Of a stretch of DNA of 64,000 nucleotides, positions 1 through 10,695 are shown one piece after another. The stretch is taken from the NCBI GenBank assembly GCA_008360955.1, contig LUCM01000674.1:1-64000 (forward strand), given 5' to 3'. Each line of letters opens with the position of its first letter. The stretch's first letter is position 1. The notes beneath the pieces are model-generated. The model had not been told where the DNA came from and ran no database searches. It saw only the letters and a list, made by a program, of their open reading frames with translations. A program made the translations under genes and the position numbers. This stretch comes from Fasciolopsis buskii. Lineage: Eukaryota; Platyhelminthes; Trematoda; Plagiorchiida; Fasciolidae.

Positions 1-161
1 CTACAGGGTGCTGTTCTTTCATAGTTCCTCTTCTCTAATTACATCAACGACTTATCAACTAGCTCACTCTGTCATCTGTTTAAGTATGCTGATGATGCTG
101 GCCACTTTCAAGCCGTTGCGAGCAACGATGATTTTCAAATGTTTCCAACAACCTATCTTCT
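1..161 (+). pseudogene. LINE reverse transcriptase fragment, upstream half (decayed)
   Basis: Frame 1 from the window edge reads LQGAVLS, a stop, then FLFSNYINDL and KYADD. This is the non-LTR retrotransposon pattern of a QG-x-LSP-x-LF-x-x-YINDL block followed by the catalytic YADD box (bases 85-96). The proline expected after LS is replaced by a stop codon, so the copy is dead. The element runs off the left edge of the window. It resumes near base 607, after an insertion. The clade (CR1, Jockey or similar) cannot be set from this piece. Confidence 0.72.
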
Positions 162-253
162 TAGTACATGTTGGTATTAGGAGATTGAACGTTTTCATGA
201 ATTAATTCTCCATGCGATGTCATCGCTCCACTCACCATAAAGAAATGATGGAT

Positions 254-298
254 GCACTGCACAGCTGTTTCATCCTTGTTAGGAATCATCAGCAGTGC
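254..298 (-). ncRNA. Hammerhead ribozyme remnant in SINE
   Basis: On the minus strand the order of a type I hammerhead is present. Stem I is GCACTG (298-293) with CAGTGC (259-254), six perfect pairs. The core CTGATGA (292-286) is intact. Stem II is TCCT (284-281), loop AACA, AGGA (276-273), flanked by a T-T mismatch where G-C is usual. The core GAAA (271-268) is intact. Stem III is a mini-hairpin ACA-GC-TGT (268-261). The cleavage triplet reads GTG where self-cleaving examples have NUH (usually GUC). This copy is therefore probably inactive through that base and the weakened stem II. Hammerheads inside tRNA-like SINEs are established for the schistosome SM-alpha family. Confidence 0.7.
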
Positions 299-311
299 GT
301 ATTCACCCCCC

Positions 312-382
312 CCCGAACTGGGGCGTGAACCCGGGACAAACGATGCTGAGTCGAAGGCCGCAGCCATTGCGCTGCCGGGCAG
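312..382 (-). repeat. tRNA-derived SINE head (A and B boxes)
   Basis: Read on the minus strand, CAGCGCAATGG (374-364) fits an RNA polymerase III A box and GGTTCACGCCCC (331-320) fits a B box. The start-to-start spacing is 43 bases, as in a tRNA gene. The cloverleaf is not intact (no clean acceptor stem), so this is a tRNA-derived SINE head rather than a tRNA gene. It sits directly upstream of the hammerhead motif in the same orientation. A C/G homopolymer run (306-314) separates the two. Confidence 0.6.
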
Positions 383-606
383 TCTATGAGCAGTTTGCTG
401 AACTTCACCACATGATGTTGCACCTATCCGTCCTTGATCTGCAGGGCCACGGACCGCCAGCGCATAACAATCAACGCCTACTGATAGATGACTTCTGTGC
501 AGGTAGCCTAAGTACGACGAAGGCTTTGGATATGCCTTACAGATGCTGTCTACTTGTTATCTGTTAGTAGTAGGAGATGATATCACACGGTGAATTATCT
601 CATGAA

Positions 607-1086
607 AACCTATCCTCTGTTTACGATTTCTCTGCACGAACTGGTTTAAATCTCAACACATCTAAATGTTTCGAATGTCTGTTCTCTCGCTGCCGCTCTC
701 GGTCAGCCTACCCATCCGAAATGTCTTTCGTTGACTTAGAAATACTTACCAGGGTTGATTCTTTGAAAAATCTAGGGTTATTGCTGGACTTCTCACATTT
801 TCACCTGTATAAAGACTCTCCGAGAGTTGTCATTCCAAATCAGAAAGTTTCCACACTACAAAGCCGTGTGTCCTTCACACCACTAAGTGAGTTGTCCTTC
901 AATCTCTGTGGAAAATTTGCTCTCAAAATTGTTTCAGATTTCACCTGTCATCTGCAAAACGATTTTTCAAAGTGTCGCTCTCATATTTCAGTACAATCCA
1001 CTTTTCGTGCCACACCCTTTAGAATCAGTGTCTATAAGAACTCTACTGCTTCGTATTTAGCTAGCATGCATCTTGACAAACTGTGA
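607..1086 (+). pseudogene. LINE reverse transcriptase fragment, downstream half
   Basis: The open frame here contains RTGLNLNTSKC (637-669) and then EILTRVDSLKNLGLLL (739-786). These are the blocks that follow YADD in non-LTR reverse transcriptases (a 'TGL-x-x-N-x-x-K' block, then a 'f-x-YLG' block). With 1-161 it reconstitutes the palm-to-thumb order of one enzyme. The frame stays open to 1086, but after about base 790 the similarity to the family is no longer obvious to me. It has no promoter, no start of its own and no intact partner domains, so it is a relic rather than a gene. Confidence 0.65.
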
Positions 1087-2639
1087 AGTGATTCAGCCAA
1101 ATTTCTGAGCAGCCTATTATAATATGCTCAAATTATTTCCCGTTGAGTATTTTTCATTTCTACAGCATGATAAGTGCAACATTTTCATATTTTTTCTCAA
1201 ATTTTTTGACTGAAATGCGATATCCTCGTGCGCAAAACTCTGCACAATGCAATAGAATTGACGAAAATCTTTTATTCTTTTCACAAATGTTTATCTGAGG
1301 TCACTCTAACAGAAACAGCTAGTCGAATTAAAGGTCATCAAAGATGACCATATGTATCACCGTCTCTGCTTTGTTAAAACAATGTAGGCAGTTGAAAAAT
1401 CGATTGTTTTATCAAATATCACCACAAATAGCTATCTTTCAGGTCATGTGAGTAACTACCTTGAGAGTTCCACTCGTGAAGAACCTTTGCGGTTTCTACA
1501 TGTTAGAAACTAGGCTCGTTGAGGCTCACCTTAACTTTTCATTGAACTTTACTACCGCAAGCTATAAGATCCATTCTCTTTGTTGTTCCTCTGGCGAGGA
1601 TAAGCATAGCGAACAGCTTGTGTTCAGTACTTATTGTGTTGTTGGGAATCCGTCCTGCTGACTTGGGGGTAAAATCGTTTGGCATGTGGTCGTACATCCT
1701 GGATTCAAGAGTCATTTGTGACTTAGTGAATATTCCAAATTGCTGCTTGTTTCCGACATTCCAGTTTTAAAATCTTCATTTCTGTTTTCCCGAGTTTTAT
1801 TAATGAGATGAACACTGATGACACATGGGGAACTATTTTGGAACTGGGAGCCCATCATTTTTGAAGGTCCGGTCGTCTGTAGACTCCCAGTGAACAGTGG
1901 TTCCAAACACTTCAAAATCGGCCCCTTTAATTTTTGACAGTCATTTGAATGAGTTAGCCTATTCAACTACGAGCAAAGCTTATCGAGTCGATTCGTTTGC
2001 ATTCGGGTGCGACACTGTTTCGCGCACGCATAGGTCCTCGAAGCACGAAACACACACAATGCGCGTTTCTATGCGTTCCCCCGTACACTTTGAACGGTTT
2101 TGTTTATATGCAGATACAAGTGCCGTGCAAGTGGTGGAAACTTTGACAATATATTATGCTCGATATTCTTTCGCACTAAAACTGGGAGGCGAACTGGTCG
2201 CCCAAATGTGTCCTAGAAAATCACCAACAGAACGCATTCACCAACAGTTTGAATGCAGTCAAGCGCTGATTTTTCTCGCGCATCGATTTTGTATATTACC
2301 TTATTGTCAATTATTATTTGTTTATTTTTATACACTACTTGTTCCTTACAGATTGTTTCATTTGCTCTAACTACCAATGGCCGGTGAATACAAGTCAGCG
2401 TGCGGGTGCAGACCGAAGTGGAAAAGCAGAGGTCAGAGTAAAAATACAGTGGAGTTAAGATGACATTCAAAGGTTTTCAGGTCATTGCAAACTCTGACAA
2501 ACTGACAGCCAGTATGGACTTTTACTGCTAACATTGGATTTTATGAAAAGGCTAAAATTCTTCGTTGTGTACGAGCCATTTGTGTTTAGGACAGCTCGTC
2601 AGATAGGTATATTCGGAGAATTTCTTTTCACTGGTCCCA
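1087..2639. other. Gene-free stretch
   Basis: No recognisable exon, RNA or element. The longest frame is 157 codons (1897-2370, plus strand); its composition is rich in S, H and R, with no domain. It may include the unrecognisable 3' end of the LINE relic. Confidence 0.5.
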
Positions 2640-2760
2640 ATATACATATAAATATATTTTTAGAGTTGAGAAGGCGTACACTGAGTTAATACGTTTATCG
2701 TGACGTTTCGATCCAAACTAGGACTCGTTGTCAAACGTGAATGAGTGATATATATATATA
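2640..2760 (-). mobile_element. Penelope-like element terminal fragment with hammerhead-like motif
   Basis: The minus strand has GAAACGTC (2709-2702) preceded by an imperfect hairpin (GAGTCC, loop, GGATC). The whole is enclosed by ACGTTT (2738-2733) and AAACGT (2696-2691), six perfect pairs. This matches the layout of the minimal hammerheads in the terminal repeats of Penelope-like elements, where GAAAC is followed by a GUC cleavage triplet. The CUGAUGA half-core is not clean (about TGACAACGA), so activity is doubtful. An AT microsatellite (2748-2767) abuts it. No coding part of the element lies next to it. Confidence 0.5.
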
Positions 2761-2767
2761 TTTATAT

Positions 2768-5700
2768 TACAATCACGTATTCGGCGTTAGTGTTGCATGC
2801 TAGTCGTTGTAAATGTGCACGACTGAGATCACTTTGTTAACATTTACAAGACTAGTGCGTCGAAAACCGAACTTGAATACAGTGCAATAATTTTTTTTAT
2901 TTAACTTGAAAATTTGTGTTCGTTTTTAAGTCGAGCAATAACCTTCGATAGAAACCTCATTTTTCCCTATGATAGGATTTCGCCAATGGTTTACCATTCG
3001 TTCTTCTTCTCTGCACCGGTTTTATGCCTTAGGTGTTTGTGAATAGAGAGCTTTCATTCTGAACTTCGGACTGTTGTCGATGTGAACATGACAGTAGCGT
3101 CCTAACCCACCGCAGTGACAGAATAATGAATGAAGTGAACACAGCGAGATCGAAACTTTGCGGATGGAAATTCAGCTTAGAATTTGTAATCTGTTTATCT
3201 TTTTTTGCCGTATCAATGTTACATTTAACACCGGTGAATTTGCGACTGGCGCAAATTTTAGGACAAAGTTTCTGGTCTCACTCTGTGCAAGCATTTACTT
3301 CCTAACGTCATTGCAAACTGCACGGCAAACCATGCTGAACAATGCCAAAACATTTTCCTTGGGAAGAATAGTGATGAAATGTTTTCGGCATAACCCAGAA
3401 GGCTTTCAATGCAATGGTTAATCTTATCTGGATATCACATCGACTGGGAAAATAGAACACGTTTCGACACACTTTTGCGTTCACCGAAGATCGGCTCAAA
3501 GTACTTATGGAGAACGGCACTCCTCAAATAAGTCCGGACATAGACGATGAGCCAAATTGCATTCGGAATATCACATCGTCAATTCATCTCAACTCCACTG
3601 GGTTTAATCAAATGGCTATTGAAAAGAATGGAAAAAATAGGTTTGCCGTCAGCCACGAAAATCTCCACTTGGTCCAGCAGAGCAACCACCATAGAAGAGA
3701 GATTTTCAACTCGTAACTACCAACAAGCAGTGTTCGAATCCAAGATGGTGGTAACAGCGAATTGTCGAGATAAAAGGCTTATCCGAGTTGGTTGGGGTTT
3801 GGTTGAGGGTAAAAGGTGCTGAAAATCGTTGGGGAAGGGCACAGGATTTAAGCGAACTTTCTATGCTTCTCACTTGAACGAGGCATTTGAACTATTTAAC
3901 AAGACCTCCTAATGAGCACTCAGCTCATCGATTTTCTTCGACGAGTCCTAATTTGAGATTCTGGTGACTCAGTTAGAATTTCAGACCATGTTCCGATCGC
4001 TTGGCTCAGGTGCTCCCAACTGTCAGAAATCTAAAATGTAGAGGAATTTTGTGGATTAGCAAGACCACGTCTTCCGGTTCAAAGTTTCCGATTTCAAGCA
4101 AAACACCACGGACAAATTTTTTCGGTGGTATGTAAGAGCAGACTGCAAGCAGCGATGAAGATAAAGGTAACGGAATATTTCTGTGTAACCACCAGTGCAG
4201 AATGCAGTTATTTTTCAAAAGCCAGTCGGCGGAAGACGATAGTCCAGAGCATCATTGCTTTCTTTACCTCAATTCTAACCAAATGAAAGCCACTGATTGG
4301 GAAAATTATGATTATTGTCAAGGGCAGACAAAATGACCTGGGCTGCTAATTCACTCTTCCGGGACTAAATTCTCAGAGTTCTGCGACCTAAGAAAAAAAA
4401 CCGCTTAATCCGGCTCAATCCCTTAGCTAATCTCGTTACCGACGCTAAGATAATGTTACACTTTTCTGGATATATCAGTACTCAATTAGTCCAAAGGTGT
4501 TTAGCAGAAATGATGCTGCGCAATCAACTCCCCATTCTCCCCTAACTCCATAGACGACAAAGTGGACCAAAGAAAAATTGATTGCTCTTACGTTAGCCAA
4601 TAAAAACAAAGCTGAAAGATCCCGGAGACCCAGGAGAAACCGTATAAGCTCATTTGTTGATTCCTCATCTACGCTGTCGTACTGGGTTAACTCGCCTATT
4701 TCGGACTGGGTCGGACTGTTGAGTCAAAGCCCCCTGTTATTGCTGAAACTGATCTGTCGGCTCTGGGGACCGGGCAGTCAGGAGTGATAATTTACCCTGA
4801 AACTTAGAGGGCTCTTAGTCTAAACACTTACTGATCTCCTTCCCTCTGATTTTGGAATGAAACACGCTTTCAGTGTTTCATTTCAATAAACGTGGCTTGC
4901 TTACAAATTTGTTTCACGTCAATTGCGCGATTGCTAAAAAGTAGAGAATATTTATCTATTGAAAATGGGAGTAAAATATTGGAACAATATTCATATAATT
5001 ACCTTCTTTCAGCTCAGATTCGCAACGTGCTTGAAAGCAGTTCAACGAAAACTACAGAAAATGAGCACTTAATCGAGACTTCTTGAAATACATTATTCAT
5101 AAGAAAAGCATTTGTAGTAGTTTGACTTTTCCTGTCCGTCTCTCATTTCTCCGACTGTTCGGCCATCTCGGATTTCACTGTTTACATAACAGGCTATCCC
5201 ATTTTGGAAGTGTCTCATTACGGCGGCATTGGGGCATACATATATTTGCAAACATGCATATATATATGTGCATATAAACATGGCATAATTCAAGCAATCC
5301 GGGAATCTAATTACTCGCTGACCGACTCCAAAGTTGGTAACTGTGGGCAATGGACCAATTGGCTGAATTACGCGTTTGATTTAGGTTCAAGATGAGCATT
5401 TGGATGATACGTGTTTAGAGATAGTAATCATGAATTGGATTCATTCAGAGATCACCATGGAAGATGCTTCTCTGATGAGATTAGACCTTGTTCATCTGCT
5501 TAAACTCCATTTTTTGTGAATCGTTAAAATAACTTGGTTTTGTGGTAATGAAGGCTTCTCGGGTCACAATATCAAGTTGTAAAGATTTACGACAAATAAT
5601 CATTCGGGAAGTGTTGAGTCGACCCTGAGCGACTTGGAAATTTGATGCTTTCGAGTTACTATCTAAAGGATCAGCCCATCGGAGAAGCGAATCGCTCATT

Positions 5701-8700
5701 TTTTTCTCATATAGTGTACAACAAAAGTATTTCTGTAAGAAATTAATACGACCGATTTAATTTAAGGACTGATCCTTGGGTTGAGTGGCCAGGTGAAGTT
5801 GGACATGAACGCGGAATTTTCGCAGTTTCTACATCATTACACTGAACATTCTTGGGAAATTAAGGCACATCATAAGAAGGCAGAAGAAATGCGACAGATG
5901 ATCGGCGACTGTCAATGTTGGTGATGCAAAACAGGGCAAAGTGTTTCTGTCTATGCATGTTCCTCTTAAATCTCAGTGATTTTCTCTCCCGTTTTATTTC
6001 ATCTACAATGCTTTTGATTGGACAGTTCTCCTAAATTGACCGCTGCGATGTGATGATGACTCGGTTTATTTTTTGTAATGCTCCTGTTTCATCCACCTAA
6101 TTTTCAAACATCCGAACTGTTCTTTTAAGTGGACGAATTACAAATTACCTTCGTCACTGACAGCTATCTGAATGATCGGGACGAAATGATGCTTGTCAAA
6201 TGTCTGACCCGTTGCTTTTCTCTCTATTAGTCCTGATCGATCAACAAAAATCCCTCATCGTAAACGTCATTAGGACAGGACAAGTCTTTCTAGGTAACCT
6301 TAACATTTCGCCATTATCGATTTGTAATCCCATGTTGAGAATTAATTCGTCTGGGTTTTAGTGTCTCGTTATAGTCTAGCAGAATGAGGAGTTCGTCGCT
6401 TCGATAAACGGTCTAAATATATTCGATCTTTCAACTATCTGACTTCTGGATTGAACGTCTCGTTTTTGTTTGGTTACGGTGAAGTTTCTTGCAGAAATTT
6501 TACTTTCAAAATCTGTAATTTTAGCCAACTTCTGACCCTGCCTGGAGAACCACTCTAATCACTGATTCGCTTAGAGTAGCTGATTGTCTACAATTTGCGT
6601 CTGGATGAGGTATGTACACAATGATGATCCATATCATTCGGGCGCAACGGGTGCATAATGACGGCGCGGATTTTCCGCTATTCCCTAGCACAAATGGACA
6701 GCTGGAAGCATCACATGGTAGCTTTTGATCACAATTTCATGTGTCCCTTCAAGTTGTCAAGGAAGGGATTTATATACCGGAAATAACATGCAAGTCAGTG
6801 TGTCATCATATTTGCTTACGTTCAGTGTTTTACACATGTGTACAAGAATTCTTTGAAGATCATTTATTATTACCATTCTTGTCCTCAGCTTACGATCGAA
6901 AATTATTTCCCGTTGGATTACTGGACCACCACAGATCGAAACCTCATGAATTTTTGTTTGTCTGTTTGTTTGTTTTGTATGTGTCTGCATAAAAACCGAG
7001 TCGATCATAAAAAAGTCAAAACCAAAAAACAAAAGAATACCAATAAATTGCTCGGCAACAATAAAAACTCGTGAGATCGAAAATCGATCGCGGCTGAATT
7101 GTTATCTGAAACCGCGCTGGTGTCAGGTATGTCAGTCCTACATTGTCATAGGCGGACGGGACTTTCGGTTTCCTTGGCTGTTCGGAATTAACAAGGTCTG
7201 TCGCAGATCGAATAGCATAATTGATTGCCGAGCTCTTCTGCCGAATTCCAATTTATGTTCTGCTTCCTAGGGAAGTAAATTGTCAAAATAAAATGATTTG
7301 TGGATCTGGTTTTTCCCCGTCCATTCGGCTCACATGTTAACTTCCGGCTTCTGCACCGCTCGCTGAAATGAACAAGTTGGTGTCTCTGTCATCGACACAT
7401 TTTGGGATAAATCAAAGATTGGAGCGGCTCAGATGGAGTAAAAAGGATTGGATAATAGCGTCCGAAAATCCGAAGACGAAATAAAACAGAAGAATGAGCG
7501 CTTGAGCAACAAGACTATTCAGGTTGTAACCAGTACCTGGCATAGCATTCTACCTTCAAACTGATTCAGCAAGCAAAGGAAATTTTCGCATGAATAGTAT
7601 AAGACTATGGTTTGGTTCTATTCACAAAACTGTGAACCATTAATATAATAAAGTGCATCAATTCCCGTCCAGAGTGATTCTGGACCAAATTCTGAATTAT
7701 TGTACTATCCCAGATGAGTATTGTCGATAGGCTTTATCGATTGCTAGAAGCTACCAGTCACGGTGAGATCCGAATCAAATCACTAAAGAAACTGACGCAT
7801 TCGCGTTGTCCATGTTTCACCGAGTGTAGGATCACACCGAACGGTGTGCGAATATTTACCTTGAGAATATTGATGAGAAACAGATTAGAAGACAATTGGA
7901 GTAATGCTCATCTAAACTCTGTCAAGGTACTTCTTTTCAGAGTACACTTAGTAACGCATAGCTAGTGAGAATGTTTTCGTTTACTTCTTATCCATCCTAA
8001 ATTATTGAATCAATCCCGGGTCATCGGAAGAAATTTTTAGCTGAGCATTACAGGCAATTTAGTGCACTGCCAAATCATCCGTAAACAGCGAAAGTAATAA
8101 AAAGACGAGGTAAGCATAAACCATTACACGTTGCATTTTCTAAAATTTATTGGATTTTTATGAGGCCCCCATTATTTTTTAAAGAATAAATTCTATCTTA
8201 TGTGATATTGTGGGGGGCCGTATTAGCACGTTGACTGACGTGTTCAGGTAAATGCACATCGATGAGTACAGATGATTCGCACAAAATCACTATTAAACTT
8301 GGAGTAGCAAAGTTTAAATATCGGCAAAGAGGTGCACACGAATGAGAACACAACACAGCTAAACCAAAATACAGTTGAAGACGCCTAGAAATGATTTCGC
8401 AACAAAATTCGCAGTCTAAGACGCTACCAGTGATTTTTCAACCAAATGGATCGCATTTTGGTCGGCTCGACACTCGCAGTTTACGAAAGTGAGAGATACA
8501 CGGGATACCCCCGTTCAAGAACTGTTGACAGTGAGAAATATTCGAAGGGTTTTGGCCGTCTGCGCTGAAAGGTGATTTCGTATGGACAGATTTTCTTTGG
8601 AAAGAGAGTGCTTGGAATTGTCTCGACCTTGAACGGCAATTTCAACTTGCTTCACAAATCAATGATATTGACGTAGTGGAGAAATAAATGGAAAAAGAAA

Positions 8701-9589
8701 GAGCCTGGTTGCTATTGTTACTTCAGAATGTTCTTACAAAGGGGTTAAGAAATCATCCCACGTCAATGGCCTGTTTTGGTTTTTTAATAACCAGACAGCG
8801 ATTTGTGCGGATAATATAAGGCTTTGGTATTTGAAGAGTACGACGGTCAGGTCCATCGGCTGGCTGTGATCAGCTGGTTTGCGCATCTCTCACCCAAAAT
8901 ATTCATAATTTCGAATCACCAATCAACTGGCAACCTTCTTGACACTCGACTGTTCGCCACCGCACGGACGGTTACCATATCTAACAATTCGCATGATTCT
9001 GTACGAATTCAAACGTCACGCACTCCAATTTAATTTCGAATGATGGGCTCTGGTGGCCATGATAAGTGCTCCTTCGATTATGCCCCTACATGGAACATGC
9101 AATAAAATAACTGGACGAAAGCTGAGGAATCATCGAAACATTCGTTACAGACTTATCTTACAGGTTTGTCCGACGGTCGCGTAACTCGATAGATAAAGGG
9201 GTTGGAATGCATTAACACCAAATTTCAGCGGGATATCAGTTACTTGGGATCGGCAACTAAATACGTTCGGACAAGTTTTTCGATTGGAGTCGGCCAAATG
9301 TCCTTCGAAATGCATTTGATTAGTGCAACGTGGATGTATTTTTTGTGGCTGAAGCCACTTAACCGTCGCTGACCGCAATACTAATGAATTCCTAGAATTG
9401 ATGCAGTAAATAAAGATTCACTTACAAAACCGTCTTAGAATTCTACAAGTGCAAAACCATCACAGTCGGTTACAAGCACCTTCTTGGATTTGCAACATGG
9501 TAAAGGCGTAAAGTCGGCATCAAAATTTTTGGGTTAAAAATCCGAGCAGCCACCGAAGGAATTTAGTATAGACAGGGAGTTGAAAAGAC
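2768..9589. other. Gene-free stretch
   Basis: Only short open frames (at most 91 codons) occur, with no recognisable domain, tRNA or repeat unit. Small TA-rich runs are present near 5240-5280. A spliced gene with small exons cannot be excluded by eye. Confidence 0.5.
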
Positions 9590-10120
9590 CAGAATAAAAT
9601 GAAGCGCTTTTGATCGAAGCAATGCAAATTCATCAAGTTCACAATGGAGTCAGAAGACACCAGCAGATTCATCAGCTTCTTAGATTGACTGCTGAAAGTC
9701 CATGACTCCCGTAAATTCAATATTTGCATTCACAGAAAGTCCACACATTCGGATAAGTGTTTGGACTTCAGTTCAGCTCATCTAAAATGCGTGAAACGGA
9801 CACTTATTTACTCGCTAGCCAATAGAGTTCAGAAGCTATGCAGTGATGATACGGAACGCGAAGAAGAACTAAGACGTCTAGACGACATCTTGCAAGACAG
9901 TCACTATCTGCCACGCCTCACAAGAAAACAACTGAAAAGCTGCATGTCAGCAACCAAGACGAAGAAAGAAAAGAAAAAGAAAAAGGCCTCGGTCCGAATT
10001 CCGTACAGATCGGGTACTTTGTAAGCAATAAGAAATGTCCTCAGTGACTTTGATATTCACAATTTCATCCGGACGGATAATACTTTGAAAAACCACTCAT
10101 CAAAGGCTAAAGATCAAGTC

Positions 10121-10409
10121 GGTGTGCAATGCCGAAACAACTGCAGCTACAAAATCAGTTGCAAGGAGTACCCATCAGAATATATTGAGCTAACCAGCAG
10201 ACAACTGATGACACGGATAACAGAACACGAAAAGGAAGAAAAGTGTAAACCTTTGGAGCGGGGCAACCTTATCAAAACTTGAGCGCGATTTAGCCATCGC
10301 TCTGCATGCCATAGCAGAAATACGTAACATAGATTATGAAAACACAAAAGTATTCCAACGTGGAGTCAGAACTTGTACTGAACGTAAATTTGCCGAGGCT
10401 CGGCGATAA
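10121..10409 (+). pseudogene. GIY-YIG endonuclease relic of the Penelope-like element
   Basis: PLE proteins join a reverse transcriptase to a GIY-YIG endonuclease that nicks the integration target. Here the domain start has decayed to GVQCRNNCSYKISC. The second hallmark reads YIE where active enzymes have YIG. The SRQL, TRI and EHE positions of the conserved helix remain. A frameshift separates it from the tail at 10290-10409, which ends in TAA. The two changed hallmarks and the frameshift argue against any activity. Confidence 0.68.
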
Positions 10410-10652
10410 GCCTCCACTCCACATGCATCAATCGGAACGACGGGGCAGATTTCGCAGATATGGACAGCCCTAACATCTTTGAGAAACATTTGAGAAACAT
10501 TCCAAAGGTCACCACGCTAGTTGACCCGACCACCACGACGGCGCATGAAGACCCACAGTTCAAAGTACACACATTCACAGACAAACACACAGGCAATTGA
10601 AAATCCGTTGGCATGTGAACGTTGCCTCGGTTATTTGACTGTAAAACTTGCC

Positions 10653-10683
10653 TTGAGAAAGACTACCCACGGTAGTCGAAACG
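10653..10683 (+). ncRNA. Hammerhead-like 3' motif of the Penelope-like element
   Basis: GACTACC (10661-10667), loop CAC and GGTAGTC (10671-10677) form a perfect 7-bp stem followed immediately by GAAACG (10678-10683), the arrangement of stem II plus GAAA in PLE hammerheads. The expected CUGAUGA before the stem reads TTGAGAA (10653-10659), so one half of the catalytic core is degraded. It lies downstream of the endonuclease relic, where the PLE terminal repeat belongs. Confidence 0.5.
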
Positions 10684-10695
10684 CTGGTGCATTAC

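Larger units (their letters stand above)
162..606. mobile_element. SINE insertion, probably two head-to-head copies, inside the LINE
   Basis: This block interrupts the LINE reverse transcriptase. It is bracketed by near-identical 12-mers, AACCTATCTTCT (150-161) and AACCTATCCTCT (607-618), best read as a target-site duplication. The left half is a minus-strand tRNA-headed SINE with a hammerhead motif. The right end (574-609, plus strand) matches the tail of that SINE (232-197, minus strand) at 29 of 36 positions, so the insert carries inverted copies with their tails outward. A second, much more decayed hammerhead-like stretch (CCTAA then GACGAA, about 506-522, plus strand) supports a second copy. 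Confidence 0.55.
9590..10695 (+). mobile_element. Decayed Penelope-like retroelement, 3' half
   Basis: Several frames together give the C-terminal half of a PLE polyprotein. FIKFTMESEDTSRFISFLD (9629-9685) and, after a stop, RKSTHSDKCLDFSSAH match the reverse-transcriptase end, where intact elements have a Y-R-K-P-T-H-T-D-like block. A linker follows to about 10021, with a lysine-rich run at 9958-9986. The GIY-YIG endonuclease relic lies at 10121-10231, with C-x-x-Y-P-x-x-YI then SRQL-x-TRI-x-EHE. In another frame comes NIDYENTKVFQRGV (10290-10409), the usual post-endonuclease tail. Stops and frameshifts show it is dead. It is 5'-truncated; the YVDD-like box was not convincingly found upstream of 9600. 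A hairpin plus GAAACG closes it at 10661-10683. Confidence 0.75.

Noticed and set aside
1897..2370. 157-codon plus-strand ORF
   Set aside because: No recognisable family and no supporting signal; length is within chance expectation for a 64-kb window of this base composition.
10205..10236. CTGATGA followed by GAAA within the GIY-YIG relic
   Set aside because: No stem II pairing between the two strings; the bases are explained by the conserved endonuclease coding sequence.
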